In this document: positions 32,420 through 42,860 of the stretch, in pieces
Layout of the letters: each line of letters opens with the position of its first letter
How positions within the stretch are numbered: the stretch's first letter is position 1
NCBI RefSeq assembly: GCF_016097555.1
Contig: NC_054707.1
Coordinates: 46,183,192-46,247,191, forward strand
Direction: 5' to 3'
Origin: Gigantopelta aegis
Taxonomy: Eukaryota; Mollusca; Gastropoda; Neomphalida; Peltospiridae
Length of the DNA stretch: 64,000 nucleotides
Translations under genes and position numbers: made by a program
The notes under the pieces: generated by a model
What the model was told of the DNA's origin: nothing
Database searches by the model: none
What the model saw: only the letters and a program-made list of their open reading frames with translations

Positions 32420-33062
32420 AATCAGGGATATGAAGAGACAGTTGTCTGTGACATTGAAAGGAGGAAATAAGACAAGAGCTCGTCTCCATAACCATTACTC
32501 TCTGAGATGTGTGCATTTTGAAGAACCTGACAAATGCATTTCATGGTATTTAAAACATCAGGATAACCAGAAACACTTCAGATGAACAGAAGTGGATACA
32601 GTCTAAAAGTCTCCAATTAGTGAAAAGTATGATGGAGGTTTTAAAAACTAGGGTCTGTCACTTTTGAAAGTTGTTTGGTCCAGTTCCTTCAGTATCGAGA
32701 TATCAAAATGTGACTGTATTTAATGTCACTCTGCCCATAGGATTAAACTGACAGACCGTAGTTTTTAAACTCTATAACATATTTTTCACAATTAGAGGCA
32801 TTTTTGGTAATATATGGTAGAATTCACTTCCATTTTATTGTTTAGAATATCCATTTTTGTACATCCAAATAAATCTGTTTTTAATACTAAAAATGAAGTA
32901 CCTCTATGAAATAACAGTTATCGTGCCAAGCTCTAGTCTATTTTTAGACGGCATTTCCACATTTAAACATCTCAGACTTTAGTTTCACTCTATTGTAACT
33001 TTATCCAGATGTGTTACATGTTTTTAGACTAACCAAAATTAGTATCCATCATAAAGCTATTG
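32420..33062. mobile_element. Diverged TTAA-type MITE pieces, subfamily 1
   Basis: GGATAACCAGAAACACTTCA and TTTTAAAAACTAGGGTCTGT (32560-32665) form the right half of one copy. GACAGACCGTAGTTTTTAAA to about 33060 (ACAGTTATCGTGCCAAGCTC, TAACTTTATCCAGATGTGTT) forms the left part of another. Neither copy is complete. Confidence 0.65.
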
Positions 33063-34150
33063 CCCGATTCACAATGGTTCTAGGATTGATCCCCGACAGT
33101 GAGCCCATTGGGATATTTTGCATCCCAGCCAGTGCTTCACAACTGCTGTAACAAAGACTGTGGTATGTACTACCCTGTCTTTCAGCTGGAATATATACTG
33201 ACACACGATGAAAACGCAAAACAGATATTTTTCAACATTTTGTTGTGATTAATGAAAAATATATTTATTGGACTTAAAATAACAATTTATAAGAAGAAGA
33301 TGGTGGATGATGACCATTCTGGAGAGCAAACTGTAGTCTCGCAGCACGATGTCGCGGTGCCATGATGTTACCCTTGTACGGGTGTCTGCATCCGAGTCCA
33401 GCCGTTCTGAGTCGACGGATGACCATCATCGGATGGATAGGCCTTCCATGACATCCTATCATGTTGCTTTCTGTCATCGTCACAGTGCTGAACTGGTCAC
33501 AGAGGTGGTGTTGTTGAATCTGCCGATCTTGGCGTGGGGTCATAACGGGACGTTGACCAGGTCGAGGTCGATCATGGACACTCCCAGTCTGTTGATGACG
33601 TTCAGCAAGTCCAAAAGTTGATGGATGGACTCTGAAGGTCCTAGCAACTTGGCTTTGCGAAGTCCCCCCTCGAACCATGCCCAACGCTCGCTTCCTTTTT
33701 TCTTCCCCGAGTCGTGGCATTCTTAATGTGATGAGGAATATGACACCATTGCGTGATTTGTATGTGTCCACATACTGGCATTTCACGTGCATTGCATGTA
33801 GCATGTAGTGAACGCATTTTACACCAATTTGTGTGTTTCTGCTATTATATGTGTAACGAGAACAAAACCAGGATTAAAACCCAGACAAAAGTACCAATCA
33901 ATGGCTTCCTCTCATAAATTGTTATTTTAAGTCCAATAAATACATTTTTCATTAATCACAACAAAATACTGAAAAATATCTGTTTTGCGTTTTCATTGTG
34001 TGTCAGTATATAAAAGATCCCATGCTAATAAAAAAGAGCTGGCCTTGGAAGTTGCACCAGCAGGTTTCCTCACTCATTACCTGTGTGGTTCTTAACCGTA
34101 TAACCGTAAATAAAAATGTGTTGGGTGCATCGTTAAATTAAATATTTCTT
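33063..34150 (+). mobile_element. SINE-1 split by a Tc1-derived element
   Basis: Left: GATTGATCCCCGACAGTGAG, GCCAGTGCTTCACAACTGC (33063-33193). Right: TATAAAAGATCCCATGCTAA to TCGTTAAATTAAATATTTCT (34009-34150). The host reads CATATAAAAGATCCC at the junction, so the insertion hit its TA. Confidence 0.85.
33198..34006 (-). mobile_element. Tc1-like internally deleted element, long TIRs
   Basis: 809 bp between TA duplications (33196-33197, 34007-34008). The TIRs are about 96 bp with few mismatches and begin CTGACACACGATGAAAACGC and (rc) CTGACACACAATGAAAACGC. On the minus strand a 176-residue frame (33804-33274) gives a transposase N-terminus: MPRLGEEKRKRALGMVRGGT, HTH GGTSQSQVARTFRVHPSTF, then GSVHDRPRPGQRPVMTPRQD (GRPR-like linker). 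The catalytic domain is gone, so it could move only with help from another enzyme. Confidence 0.93.
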
Positions 34151-34261
34151 CTTTCCTTCTCAGTTCAGAAGATAAAAGGATTTTTACTGCATTTTAAAAT
34201 TAAAAATAACCTAAGACCAATCAAATATGACATTGTATTGCATATGGAAAACATTTAATGA

Positions 34262-34345
34262 TTTCCTCAAAATTATAAAATTTTGATATCCAACAGCTGA
34301 TGATTAACAAATCAATGTGCTATAGTGATGTCAAACAAAACTAAG
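34262..34345 (+). mobile_element. SINE-1 tail fragment
   Basis: TTTTGATATCCAACAGCTGA, CAATGTGCTATAGTGATGTC, AAACAAAACTAAGTTT. From 34346 to 34592, just past the end of gene B, I see no feature apart from a weak minus-strand ATTAAA near 34255 that might serve as its poly(A) signal. Confidence 0.7.
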
Positions 34346-34592
34346 TTTAACATAAACACACGCAATCACTAAAACAAGGCAGGAAGCTTTCAAGCTGGCC
34401 ACCTGCTAATAGTTGACTTTACGGTGGGATTTTCTACTGTACATGTATCTTATAATATTGTTTAGCACTCTATGGACCGAATTTACAAATCTTGTTGAGG
34501 TCTTATAAGTGTGTAACTACATACATTTACAATGCTTAAAAACCGACTTCGTGAAGTGCTATAGGTTCACACAACTTGCAACCTTAAACCAG

Positions 34593-35477
34593 CTACATCT
34601 TGGTGGGCCACCACTGTGGGAAGACACTTTGTTCCTGTCCTGAGTCCACCTCCTGCTTGTAGAGAGCTGAACAAGAGTTCTGAGTGACCACAGAACAGCT
34701 GGAAGACTCGGACCTCTCCTGTTTGACCGTCTGCTCCGGGTGTGGATCTGTCTGACCGGACCAGGACGTCCGTCTGGTGTAGCTGTCTGCAATCTGGTCA
34801 CTGACACGTCTGTCCACCTTTAAAGACAGATCCCTCTGATGCATGTCTCTCTGATTCCCAGGATTAGTGGAAGAGTTACCCACACCGACAACATTGTTCT
34901 GAATCCTCTGATGCACATCTCTCTGATTCCCAGGGTTGGTGGAAGAGTTACCCACACCGACCACACTGTTCTGAATCTGCTGAACCTTCGACTTGTCATA
35001 CACATTATCAAAGCTTTGACCAGACTGGTGGTACAGATACTGCTGCCTTGCAGTATCATCACCAACGGTGACAGATGTCGAAGGATATCTCTCTGACCTG
35101 GCACCGTGGAAGTTAGCTCCAGCCTGGTAGCCGTGGTGTAGACCTTGACCAGAATCACCGTCTGGGACTCTGAGACTCAGTCTGTACACGTTCAGCTCTT
35201 CCTCCTGCAGCTGTTGTTCTTTTTTCCATGACTCGATAAAATCCTGACAGTGTTTGTAGAGTCTGTGGATGTGCATCATGTCTGCAATCTTGCTGAGTGC
35301 ATGCACGGTGTCGGTGTTGATGTGGATGACCCCGTCGTACAGGTATTTGAGGAAGGCGTCCACAGCCTCAATGGTGGAGTTCTCTGGCATGCTGATCTCA
35401 ATACGGTGTTTAGTGTCCATCTGGTCAAGGGTCGACTGCAGAAATGGGCACATTGCCAACAATATTAGTTTGTGAGT
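34593..35477 (-). CDS. Gene B, coding exon 9: rest of BTB domain and C-terminus
   Basis: Residues 1641-1934, acceptor TATATTTTCAG, stop TAG at 34593-34595. It begins THKLILLAMCPFLQSTL, the second half of the BTB domain, with FLKYLYDGVIHINTDTVHAL and ADMMHIHRLYKHCQDFI completing it. No Kelch repeats or zinc fingers follow. The tail is Gln/Ser/Asn-rich with a 24-residue tandem duplication, IQNSVVGVGNSSTNPGNQRD and IQNNVVGVGNSSTNPGNQRD (72-bp period, about 34838-34985). It ends VFPQWWPTKM. The whole gene B protein is about 1934 aa (exons at 51113-51691, 50496-50645, 48247-49191, 46100-47586, 45561-45837, 40529-41443, 36918-37332, 36068-36219 and this one). Confidence 0.93.
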   Translation of the reverse strand, partial: THKLILLAMCPFLQSTLDQMDTKHRIEISMPENSTIEAVDAFLKYLYDGVIHINTDTVHALSKIADMMHIHRLYKHCQDFIESWKKEQQLQEEELNVYRLSLRVPDGDSGQGLHHGYQAGANFHGARSERYPSTSVTVGDDTARQQYLYHQSGQSFDNVYDKSKVQQIQNSVVGVGNSSTNPGNQRDVHQRIQNNVVGVGNSSTNPGNQRDMHQRDLSLKVDRRVSDQIADSYTRRTSWSGQTDPHPEQTVKQERSESSSCSVVTQNSCSALYKQEVDSGQEQSVFPQWWPTKM

Positions 35478-35596
35478 CTGAAAATATATACAAAGCAATA
35501 GTTTATTTTTTAAATCCCATACCACACAAATTAATATGTTCAACAATATGAAATTTGGAACCATTTAATGCAAATTTGTAAAGATTATATATTGTA

Positions 35597-35815
35597 GGAA
35601 AGTGCATATTGTTCACTGCCCCTTACCGCTACCGACCCTGGTCGGGCTGCTGGTGCTCTCTGTAATTGCCAGCGCAGGCAGTTCCTCCTCCCACCCACCC
35701 TAAACCCTGTTCTGTCCTGGAAAGAGGAGCCAGCATATGACAACACCTGCACCCATGACGGGCGTGCACTACAACAGCTTGCTCTGAATGTGCACATTAA
35801 GCCCGATATCAGCTT
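35597..35815 (+). mobile_element. SINE-4 in intron 8 of gene B
   Basis: CCGACCCTGGTCGGGCTGCT, CCACCCACCCTAAACCC, GACGGGCGTGCACTACAACA and GCTCTGAATGTGCACATTAA, matching the nested copy at 20.4 kb. The CTGACC tail is lost. Confidence 0.85.
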
Positions 35816-36067
35816 CTGAGAGTACAAAACATCTAAACATGACATCAGATGACTAAAATTCATATTTTGTGTCAAGCATATTAGTGTGGCCAATAATATA
35901 AAGATCTGAACCCTTCAATACTGTCAGTTAAATAATTCATTCAGAGACGAGTAAATTGTGATTGCAATAAATACACCCATTCAACAAAACCAAAAAATGG
36001 TTAGAAAATAGGGTTGTTTACCCATCAAGAAAAGACATTTTGTGATGTGAAAGAAAATATAACATAC

Positions 36068-36219
36068 CGGTATTTTTGTTCCATTGACCTCTAGGTCAGC
36101 ATCGAAATATTTTCCTTCCTTCCACAGTTGAGAAAGCTGAGTCTGTAGGAGATTGCCATGGTCTGGGTTTACGTATGTCTTCTTCATCTTCAGAACATTG
36201 TAAGCTATAGGAACAGCAC
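36068..36219 (-). CDS. Gene B, coding exon 8: first half of BTB domain
   Basis: Residues about 1591-1640. The phase-1 donor of exon 7 (A/GTAAGC) joins GT after TTTGTTGTAG to make a Ser codon, then AVPIAYNVLKMKKTYVNPDH and QLSQLWKEGKYFDADLEVNG, ending TKIP before GTATGT (phase 0). FDADLEVNG is the BTB pattern D..L.V.G.....HK. The acceptor region is duplicated 38 bp upstream, so two equal acceptors exist. The outer one would meet a stop after about a dozen codons. Confidence 0.9.
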
Positions 36220-36275
36220 CTACAACAAATGACAGGTGTAAGCTATAGGAACAGCACCTACAACAAATGACAGGT
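36198..36275. repeat. 38-bp tandem duplication of a splice acceptor
   Basis: TAAGCTATAGGAACAGCACC, then TACAACAAATGACAGGTG, occurs twice in direct succession (starting at 36201 and 36239). It covers the exon 8 acceptor and the first exon bases. The copies are identical, so the event is recent. Confidence 0.95.
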
Positions 36276-36917
36276 GTAAGCAACTTCTGACAATATCTGT
36301 ATATATCATATGTGTATTTCTATTTACACAAAAATAAAACCCAAAAGACCTAACAATCTGGTGGTACTTTTTATCATAAAATTTAACAAAATTATTCCCA
36401 GGAGATAAATCTAAATTTGTTTGTGAAATATATTTATCTTCAAGGAAAATGAATTGCCCAATTTTCAGTTGTTATTGCTTTTGCACGTGTGTGGTTGCTA
36501 TAGTAAGCACAATACCCCTAACCCTTGTATGCAATTTTTAGGTTGTATATTGCCTACCAGAATACATCCAGTTATTCGAAATTAGTTAAATGCATAATTT
36601 TTTCTTCTCATAGCCACATTTTATAACTACAAATCTGATGTGCATTTTCAAAGAAGTTCATTATATTGTTAAAAAATAAAGATAGTATGCGGTGAAATTC
36701 TGAATATTTGCACTGGATTGGTAAAAAAAATGCCAACGCGAAGCCTATGTAACCTGGATGTCTTCAAATTGATACAGTAAGTTGTATGTTAAGAACAATA
36801 ATATACAAATCACAGAGATATTATTTCTTAATTATTTTACAAAATAAACTCATCTAGCTTCAACATCTGGAAAATGTTTTCTTTGGTGTACAAAAAACAC
36901 ATTTCTAACATGCTTAC

Positions 36918-37332
36918 TGGTCAAGTGGCCATGGTGATCAAGGGGAGACAATCCTGTGCCCATGTTACTTCTATACCCACAAGGTTGAAAAGCATCCCTC
37001 ACTGCCTGTGTCTGCTGGTTCTCTACACTCTGTCCAGTATTTTCCACATGATGACCAGTAGAACTAGCAGATTCCGTATACAATCGCGGACACTCGCTGG
37101 ATCTCAAACCTGAATCGGCTGCAGCATTTATCGGAGTTATTTCCCTTTCTTGTTTGGGCATTAGTTCCGTTCTCAGATCTTCGTTATTCATTGTGTTTGG
37201 CTCCTTGACATCATCTTCCATCATGTTGCTAGGATCTTGAGGTGGATCATTCAGACTGGATTGCTGGTCCCACTTGACAAATCTCCGTCTGAGATTCCGT
37301 GCACACATGGACAGCTCTCGTCTCACCTTTCT
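36918..37332 (-). CDS. Gene B, coding exon 7: second half of module 4 and linker
   Basis: Residues about 1452-1590. Acceptor CTACTTTAG (phase 0), donor GACCA/GTAAGC (phase 1). It begins RKVRRELSMCARNLRRRFVK, the basic C-terminal half of module 4; modules 1 and 2 have VRIRAHLSQTARNLRR and RRVRSDLSMCARNIRRR at the same point. An acidic Pro/Asn-rich linker follows. If the donor is not used, the frame runs 22 codons into the intron to a stop (36850), giving a form without the BTB domain; whether this occurs is unknown. Bases 36276-36917 (intron 7) hold no feature I recognise. Confidence 0.88.
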
Positions 37333-37529
37333 CTAAAGTAGACAAAATACATTTATTCTATAACTTACCCATGATATCCATCATAAACCCATGTGATAAT
37401 TTAGTGTATTAACCCAGTTAATAATGGTATGTAAATTTAAAGGTATATGCCAATTTTGAAGGTCTTTATGTAATAATGTGTTGCTGTGAATGGGTCATTT
37501 ATTTACAAGTCAACAAGACCTGTATACCT

Positions 37530-37732
37530 GAGCCAGTGTTTCTGCCAGAAAGAAATTTTTGGGTATGGCGCTATGGAATTGAATGCAACCACAGTCAACA
37601 GGGGCTATGGGGTGCCTCCTCTACAAAGAAAATGGGTTACATTTTAGGGTTAGGCTTAAGAAAATCATCAAGAGTCATTAATTCTATAAAAAATTTGGGT
37701 ATGGCGCCATACCCATTGGCAGAAACCCTATG
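37530..37732. mobile_element. Short repeat element with GTTTCTGCC ends, intron 6 of gene B
   Basis: GTGTTTCTGCCAGAAAG at the left and GGCAGAAACCC at the right are inverted, with GGTATGGCGCCATACCC near the right end. It is the reverse-orientation relative of the 15.03-kb element. Confidence 0.7.
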
Positions 37733-37882
37733 AGCGTAATGTGTTCATAAGATTTAGTTAAAGTGCGTGACTTCAAAGTAATTTGTGCTCATCATAATGA
37801 CATCATGTTACCAATGGAGGTAACTTTAGTACTTCAATTTACTAAATATCGAATGGAAATGTTATTTTACAAGTGTTATAAG

Positions 37883-38020
37883 ATAAATAGAATTCACTAC
37901 TTGTGTTTTTTAATATGTAAAATATCAACCTCATCTAGTTAATCGGTATTTGTCGAAGCTCTGCATAGACTCGGTTGATATTTTCCATATTAAAACACTT
38001 GTGTCCAATCCTCTATGTAT
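37883..38020. repeat. Possible foldback palindrome 4, intron 6 of gene B
   Basis: Left arm ATAAATAGAATTCACTACTT, GTGTTTTTTAATATGTAAAA, TATCAACC. Right arm, as reverse complement, ATACATAGAGGATTGGACAC, AAGTGTTTTAATATGGAAAA, TATCAACC. Centre: TATTTGTCGAAGCTCTGCAT. The arms pair well; the centre only partly resembles the CTCTGG loop of the other palindromes. Confidence 0.55.
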
Positions 38021-38026
38021 AAAACC

Positions 38027-38110
38027 AGCCTCGATGGGGTAATGGCCAACACATCAGATTTATTGTTTGTAGGTACTGTGTTCGAGTGACAGCTCAATGG
38101 TGAGGTATAA
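38027..38110 (+). mobile_element. tRNA-like SINE head fragment
   Basis: ACCAGCCTCGATGGGGTAAT and TAGGTACTGTGTTCGAGTGA resemble the head of SINE-2/3, strongly decayed. Confidence 0.5.
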
Positions 38111-38111
38111 A

Positions 38112-38682
38112 GCTATGTTTCCATTAATGCGGTTGCAGTCCAGGTGTGGTGTGTGAACGGGTGCATCAAACATCACACTCCATTGTTTTTATAGTAAGAA
38201 TTTCCATTAATGTGATTTTCGTACGGCATCTGCATGACCAGTCAGATCATGATGCGATTCCAGCTAGCCCACATAAGAATCATACAGAGGATACCTTGGA
38301 TCATGGGGGTTTCCCCAAACATTTCAACCACACTTTGTGTGCTTAAATGACAAGATGTTGAAAAACTTATCAAACTTGTACCAGACCAATTTTTATAAAA
38401 CACATTTATGACTACAGATCCCCATCGTCATATTCACAATAAATAATTTCTAATTTTTATAATATCATGCAACCAATACTGGTGCTTCCTTTTGGGAATC
38501 TGTTTCTTAGTTTTTTGTTTTGTTTTGTTTTGTTTCTTTATATTTTCCTGTATCAACTTGTATGTTGTGACTATCATAATAAGCTCTTTTTCCAAAAGTA
38601 AATGCTGTTGCAGTTGTTACAACTTGGATGCCATAACTGAACTAATTGCAGTCAGTAGGCTTCACATAAATGGAAACATAAC
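38112..38682. mobile_element. TIR element with TATGTTTCCATT ends
   Basis: GCTATGTTTCCATTAATGCG at the left and CACATAAATGGAAACATA at the right form inverted ends about 560 bp apart. Inner pairs such as GCAGTCCAGGTG are also mirrored loosely. Non-coding; family not known to me. Bases 38760-39230 have repeated AAACCGGA- and AAACTGGAC-like text, perhaps part of another element. Confidence 0.5.
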
Positions 38683-39231
38683 AAACACAAACATCCACAC
38701 AGCAATTGGACGTACCCAGACCACAGCTGTATTAGTGAGAATATAGCTTAAGGCTACTAAACTGACCTCTCTCTCTCACTAACTATTAACTCCCATCTTA
38801 TTAGACAGAGAACTTAGAAAGCCAAGGTTTGTGTCCAGTGCAGCATGCTGAACTGGATAGAACTACAGAAATAAAATAAAATTATATACATGAAACTGCT
38901 CTAAACTGAACCCTCAGTAAACCGGAATTCCTTCAAAACTGGACGTTTTTCAGTCCCTGTTTAAATATCAGTACAAAACATAACCTCTCTAAACCGGATC
39001 TCCTGTAAACTGGACTTTTTATTCTCCGGTTTAAAAGGAGCTAATCTGTAGTATATAAACCGAATTTAGTTTGACGTGACTTTTTAAAAGACTTCCTTCA
39101 CGTGACAAAATTAATGGCATGGCCAGCTGATTTATTAATGTATATTGGGCCTTCACAGATGAGCAGTGGCTCACACTCTCTCACAGACAGAAAGTAATGA
39201 GTCTTTCTGAACATGTAAAATTACAGTCAAA

Positions 39232-40523
39232 CTTCGGTAACTCCACCTTCAATCTCTCGAAAACTTGATCTCTTGATCTGAAGCGACGGTCCCGGCCAAG
39301 TTGCTATACAAACTAGTAATAACAGCCTTCGAAAACTTAAACTTTGAAAATTCGATAAACTTGATCTCTCGACCAAATTGTTTGGTCCCGCCATAAAGAT
39401 TAAACAGAGTATGCACCTCTAAAACTTGACGCGTGTAGATTGATCAAACTGTCATTGCCGATAGTATTTTAAAGATGAATGTATTGTCAGTCATGTCAAT
39501 CAAGCGAAGCGTGCTTGTCTCGGGTGGTCTGGGCTGTTCAGGATTACGGTGGCAAGTACAGAATAAAAGATCGCCGACTAAGCGGAACGACATGATCCTG
39601 TGTTTGGTTGTCGTTTTCGTACATGGTGGAGGGCCTTGCTACGCAATACATAATTACAGATGCAGTCTGGTTAACTTCAAAGAGCATTTGCAATAATTGT
39701 TAGTGCTGTTTATTATTGCTCTCAAAGGCATGAATCGTGTCAAACTTTAGCTTTTTTATTTATGTATCAGTTAATGTTGAACAATTACTAGTCATTTAGT
39801 TATGTTACAAATTGGTGCATCACAGATCGAGTAATCTGGGAAAGAACCCAGGAAAGAACCCAGTAACGTGGGGATAGCTAGATCAGTTTTAAAAAGTTGT
39901 GCTTTCTTGTCATCCAAGCAATCACATGTAGGGCCAAAGAAATGGGGATGGGTGGCCAGATTGGAGGTGCGAAGCGTAAATAATATTGTGTAAAACAAAT
40001 GTACTTAGTGTTATTCAGCATTCAGAGTTTTGTGTGTTAGTTTCATTCAGCCATGACATCTGTAAAATACTTGAACATTCATTATATCGTTTACTTTCTG
40101 TTATTTAAATATGTATGTAATGTCTTCTACATGTAGTCTATATGCCCAAGCATATATTTCAAATTCATCTGGGTTATCTTTTTCGTTTTGTTATTTACTT
40201 ACTTTTACAATATACGCAAAATTAACGTACCACAGGTGTCAAAGATGCCAACACCTGGGGTGGGGTTAGGTGGGGTGGGATGGGATGAGCTGGCGTGGGG
40301 TATGGTGACAGTGATATATCAATTCGCCTTTCAACTGGGGATGCATAGTTTTTAGAGGTAGTCAGCGAAGTGCATATCTTCTTACAATATTAAGCGAAAT
40401 CAACCAGCTGCAATGCAGTTTTAAATTTGAACTCTTATATATTAATTTCGAAAACTTGAATTTCCTGAAACTCAGACTACTTGCTCGTCCCCTTCAAGAT
40501 CAAGTTATCGAAGTTTGACTGTA
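39232..40523. mobile_element. Tigger/pogo-like non-autonomous element at a splice donor
   Basis: The element (39234-40521) begins CAGTCAAACTTCGGTAACTC and ends GTTATCGAAGTTTGACTG, flanked by TA. CAGTCAAAC ends and subterminal TCTCGAAAACTTGATCTC repeats are typical of pogo/Tigger-group elements. No transposase frame remains. Read in gene B's direction the TA duplication supplies position +6 of the exon 6 donor (GTAAG then TA then CAGTC). Confidence 0.82.
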
Positions 40524-40528
40524 CTTAC

Positions 40529-41443
40529 ATAAGTAGGACCACTGGGATGAGAACCGTGGTCTGCCAGACGGGGAAACTGAGTGATGACCATTTCGGCGAT
40601 TCTCTCGTAGTCTCTCGATGACCACCAGTACTTAATGAGCAGGAAGTACTTGACCGTCTCCCGAATGATCTGCAGTCGGTGATGCTTCAGAGTGTAGTCT
40701 TGTTTGGAACTCAGCAGCTGCTGCGAGTACTGCGGGACTGGGAGAGGGTTTGGGAGCGAAATCTGCCTCGTAAGGGAGGTCCTCAGGTGGTCTGGAACAT
40801 TTTTGTTGTTAGGGTCACTGCCGTGAGAACTGGTAGCACTAGATTCTTTTTGTGTTTCATGTGTGTCGGAACTGGCAGGGTTCGCAGGATGCATCACATT
40901 ATCTGACAAATCGCCAGCAATATTTACTTCAGAGATATGACGTTCAGCCCCAGGAAACGTAACACCTGTTTGTTGACTAACGGCTTGCTGTATTGTTCCA
41001 CAACTATTGGTATCACTGGGTGTGACACTTTGTGATGGCTGATTACCATGTTCACTGTTTTGATAATCTGCCCTTGGCTCAGCTGTAATTTCAACCCCAC
41101 ACATTGACGAGTGTGATGCTGTAAAGGTAGTTTTGTCATTTTGGCTGTCTGCCATCTGATCAAATGTCCCCATTTCCTGTGGTTGTTGTGTCTGACTAGT
41201 AAACTGCTTCCCAGAACTGACACTAGAAACAGTGGTCGAGGCAGCAACTGATGATTTGGAAGAATTATTTTCCCCACCACTGTCATCAGTCTTAATTTTT
41301 GGTCCACTTCTTTGATTGGTATTGGCGGTAATTTTTGGTCTGTACTGTAGCCTTTTTTTGTTCCAGTATCGACCAGCTTGAAAGAACTGGCGTCGGTTAC
41401 AGAGATTCCGGACAGTGAAAAAGACCATGTTCTTTAACATTTT
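40529..41443 (-). CDS. Gene B, coding exon 6: end of module 3, linker, first half of module 4
   Basis: Residues 1147-1451, phase 0 at both ends; acceptor TTTTCTTCTTCAG, donor TAT/GTAAGT. It starts KMLKNMVFFTVRNLCNRRQF, the divergent second half of module 3, and ends with module 4: SLPNPLPVPQYSQQLLSSKQ, IIRETVKYFLLIKYWWSSRD, YERIAEMVITQFPRLADHG, SGPTY. The 220 residues between are Ser/Thr/Gln-rich and probably disordered. Both splice sites are hemmed in by transposons: the donor by the Tigger-like element, and the acceptor by a CAGGG-ended element starting 46 bp away. Confidence 0.92.
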
Positions 41444-41489
41444 CTGAAGAAGAAAAATACATGTCATTCAACAAAAACACTGACAATCA

Positions 41490-41823
41490 CAGGGCTCAAA
41501 TGTAAGAAATTGTTTCCCATAGCAATTTTTTAAAGAATTGCCATGGGTGAAACGGCCCACCGACGGCAATTTTGAGCCTGCTTATGGCAATTGTTTTTTT
41601 TTAAAGTGACATTTACAGCAAATAAAACATGAACGAAAGGTTATTTTGTTCTATGTAGACATATTTCAAATGCACAAATTTTGAATACTGGCAGATAAAA
41701 TACACTAGGTGTTTACATTTTGTCATTGTTGAGGAGCTTTACCGAGGGATGATCTCTGCCTATGGCAATTTATATCTCCACGACGGCAAAAGCTGTCGGT
41801 GCCATCGTTAAGTCTGAGCCCTG
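41490..41823. mobile_element. CAGGG-ended element next to exon 6 acceptor
   Basis: Begins CAGGGCTCAAATGTAAG and ends CGTTAAGTCTGAGCCCTG. Flanks contain CAATC on both sides but offset by one base, so the 5-bp duplication is imperfect. Internal CATAGCAATTTTTT and CTATGGCAATTTAT are repeated. Non-coding. Confidence 0.72.
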
Positions 41824-41888
41824 CAATCTGCAGATAGAACAAGATAACTTTAGCACATATTTTTGTTCTTTGTTCAGCTGTAAGGAGC

Positions 41889-42860
41889 CATTAATATAGA
41901 GATGGACAGGATGTTGCTGAGTGGTAAAGGATACACGTGATGCATGGTTGGTCTAGGATTGATCCCCAGTGGTGGACCCATTAATATAGAGATGGACAGG
42001 ATGTTGCTGAGTGGTAAAGGATACACCTGATGCATGGTTGGTCTAGGATTGATCCCCAGTGGTGGACCCATTAATATAGAGATGGACAGGATGTTGCTGA
42101 GTGGTAAAGGATACACCTGATGCATGGTTGGTCTAGGATTGATCCCCAGTGGTGGACCCATTAATATAGAGATGGACAGGATGTTGCTGAGTGGTAAAGG
42201 ATACACCTGATGCATGGTTGGTCTAGGATTGATCCCCAGTGGTGGACCCATTAATATAGAGATGGACAGGATGTTGCTGAGTGGTAAAGGATACACCTGA
42301 TGCATGGTTGGTCTAGGATTGATCCCCAGTGGTGGACCCATTAATATAGAGATGGACAGGATGTTGCTGAGTGGTAAAGGATACACCTGATGCATGGTTG
42401 GTCTAGGATTGATCCCCAGTGGTGGACCCATTAATATAGAGATGGACAGGATGTTGCTGAGTGGTAAAGGATACACCTGATGCATGGTTGGTCTAGGATT
42501 GATCCCCAGTGGTGGACCCATTAATATAGAGATGGACAGGATGTTGCTGAGTGGTAAAGGATACACCTGATGCATGGTTGGTCTAGGATTGATCCCCAGT
42601 GGTGGACCCATTAATATAGAGATGGACAGGATGTTGCTGAGTGGTAAAGGATACACCTGATGCATGGTTGGTCTAGGATTGATCCCCAGTGGTGGACCCA
42701 TTAATATAGAGATGGACAGGATGTTGCTGAGTGGTAAAGGATACACCTGATGCATGGTTGGTCTAGGATTGATCCCCAGTGGTGGACCCATTAATATAGA
42801 GATGGACAGGATGTTGCTGAGTGGTAAAGGATACACCTGATGCATGGTTGGTCTAGGACC
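41889..42860. repeat. 90-bp minisatellite inside a SINE head (about 11 copies)
   Basis: Unit: CCATTAATATAGAGATGGAC, AGGATGTTGCTGAGTGGTAA, AGGATACACCTGATGCATGG, TTGGTCTAGGATTGATCCCC, AGTGGTGGAC. The unit is a SINE-1 head (GATGTAGCCCAGTGGTAAAG to GATCCCC) plus about 25 bp. Copies are identical except CACGTG for CACCTG in the first, so the array is young or kept uniform. As 90 is divisible by 3, an open frame of 329 codons crosses it on the minus strand; this is not a gene. Confidence 0.97.

Noticed and set aside
33349-33621. 90-residue plus-strand Ser/Arg frame
   Set aside because: Antisense shadow of the Tc1-type transposase N-terminus.
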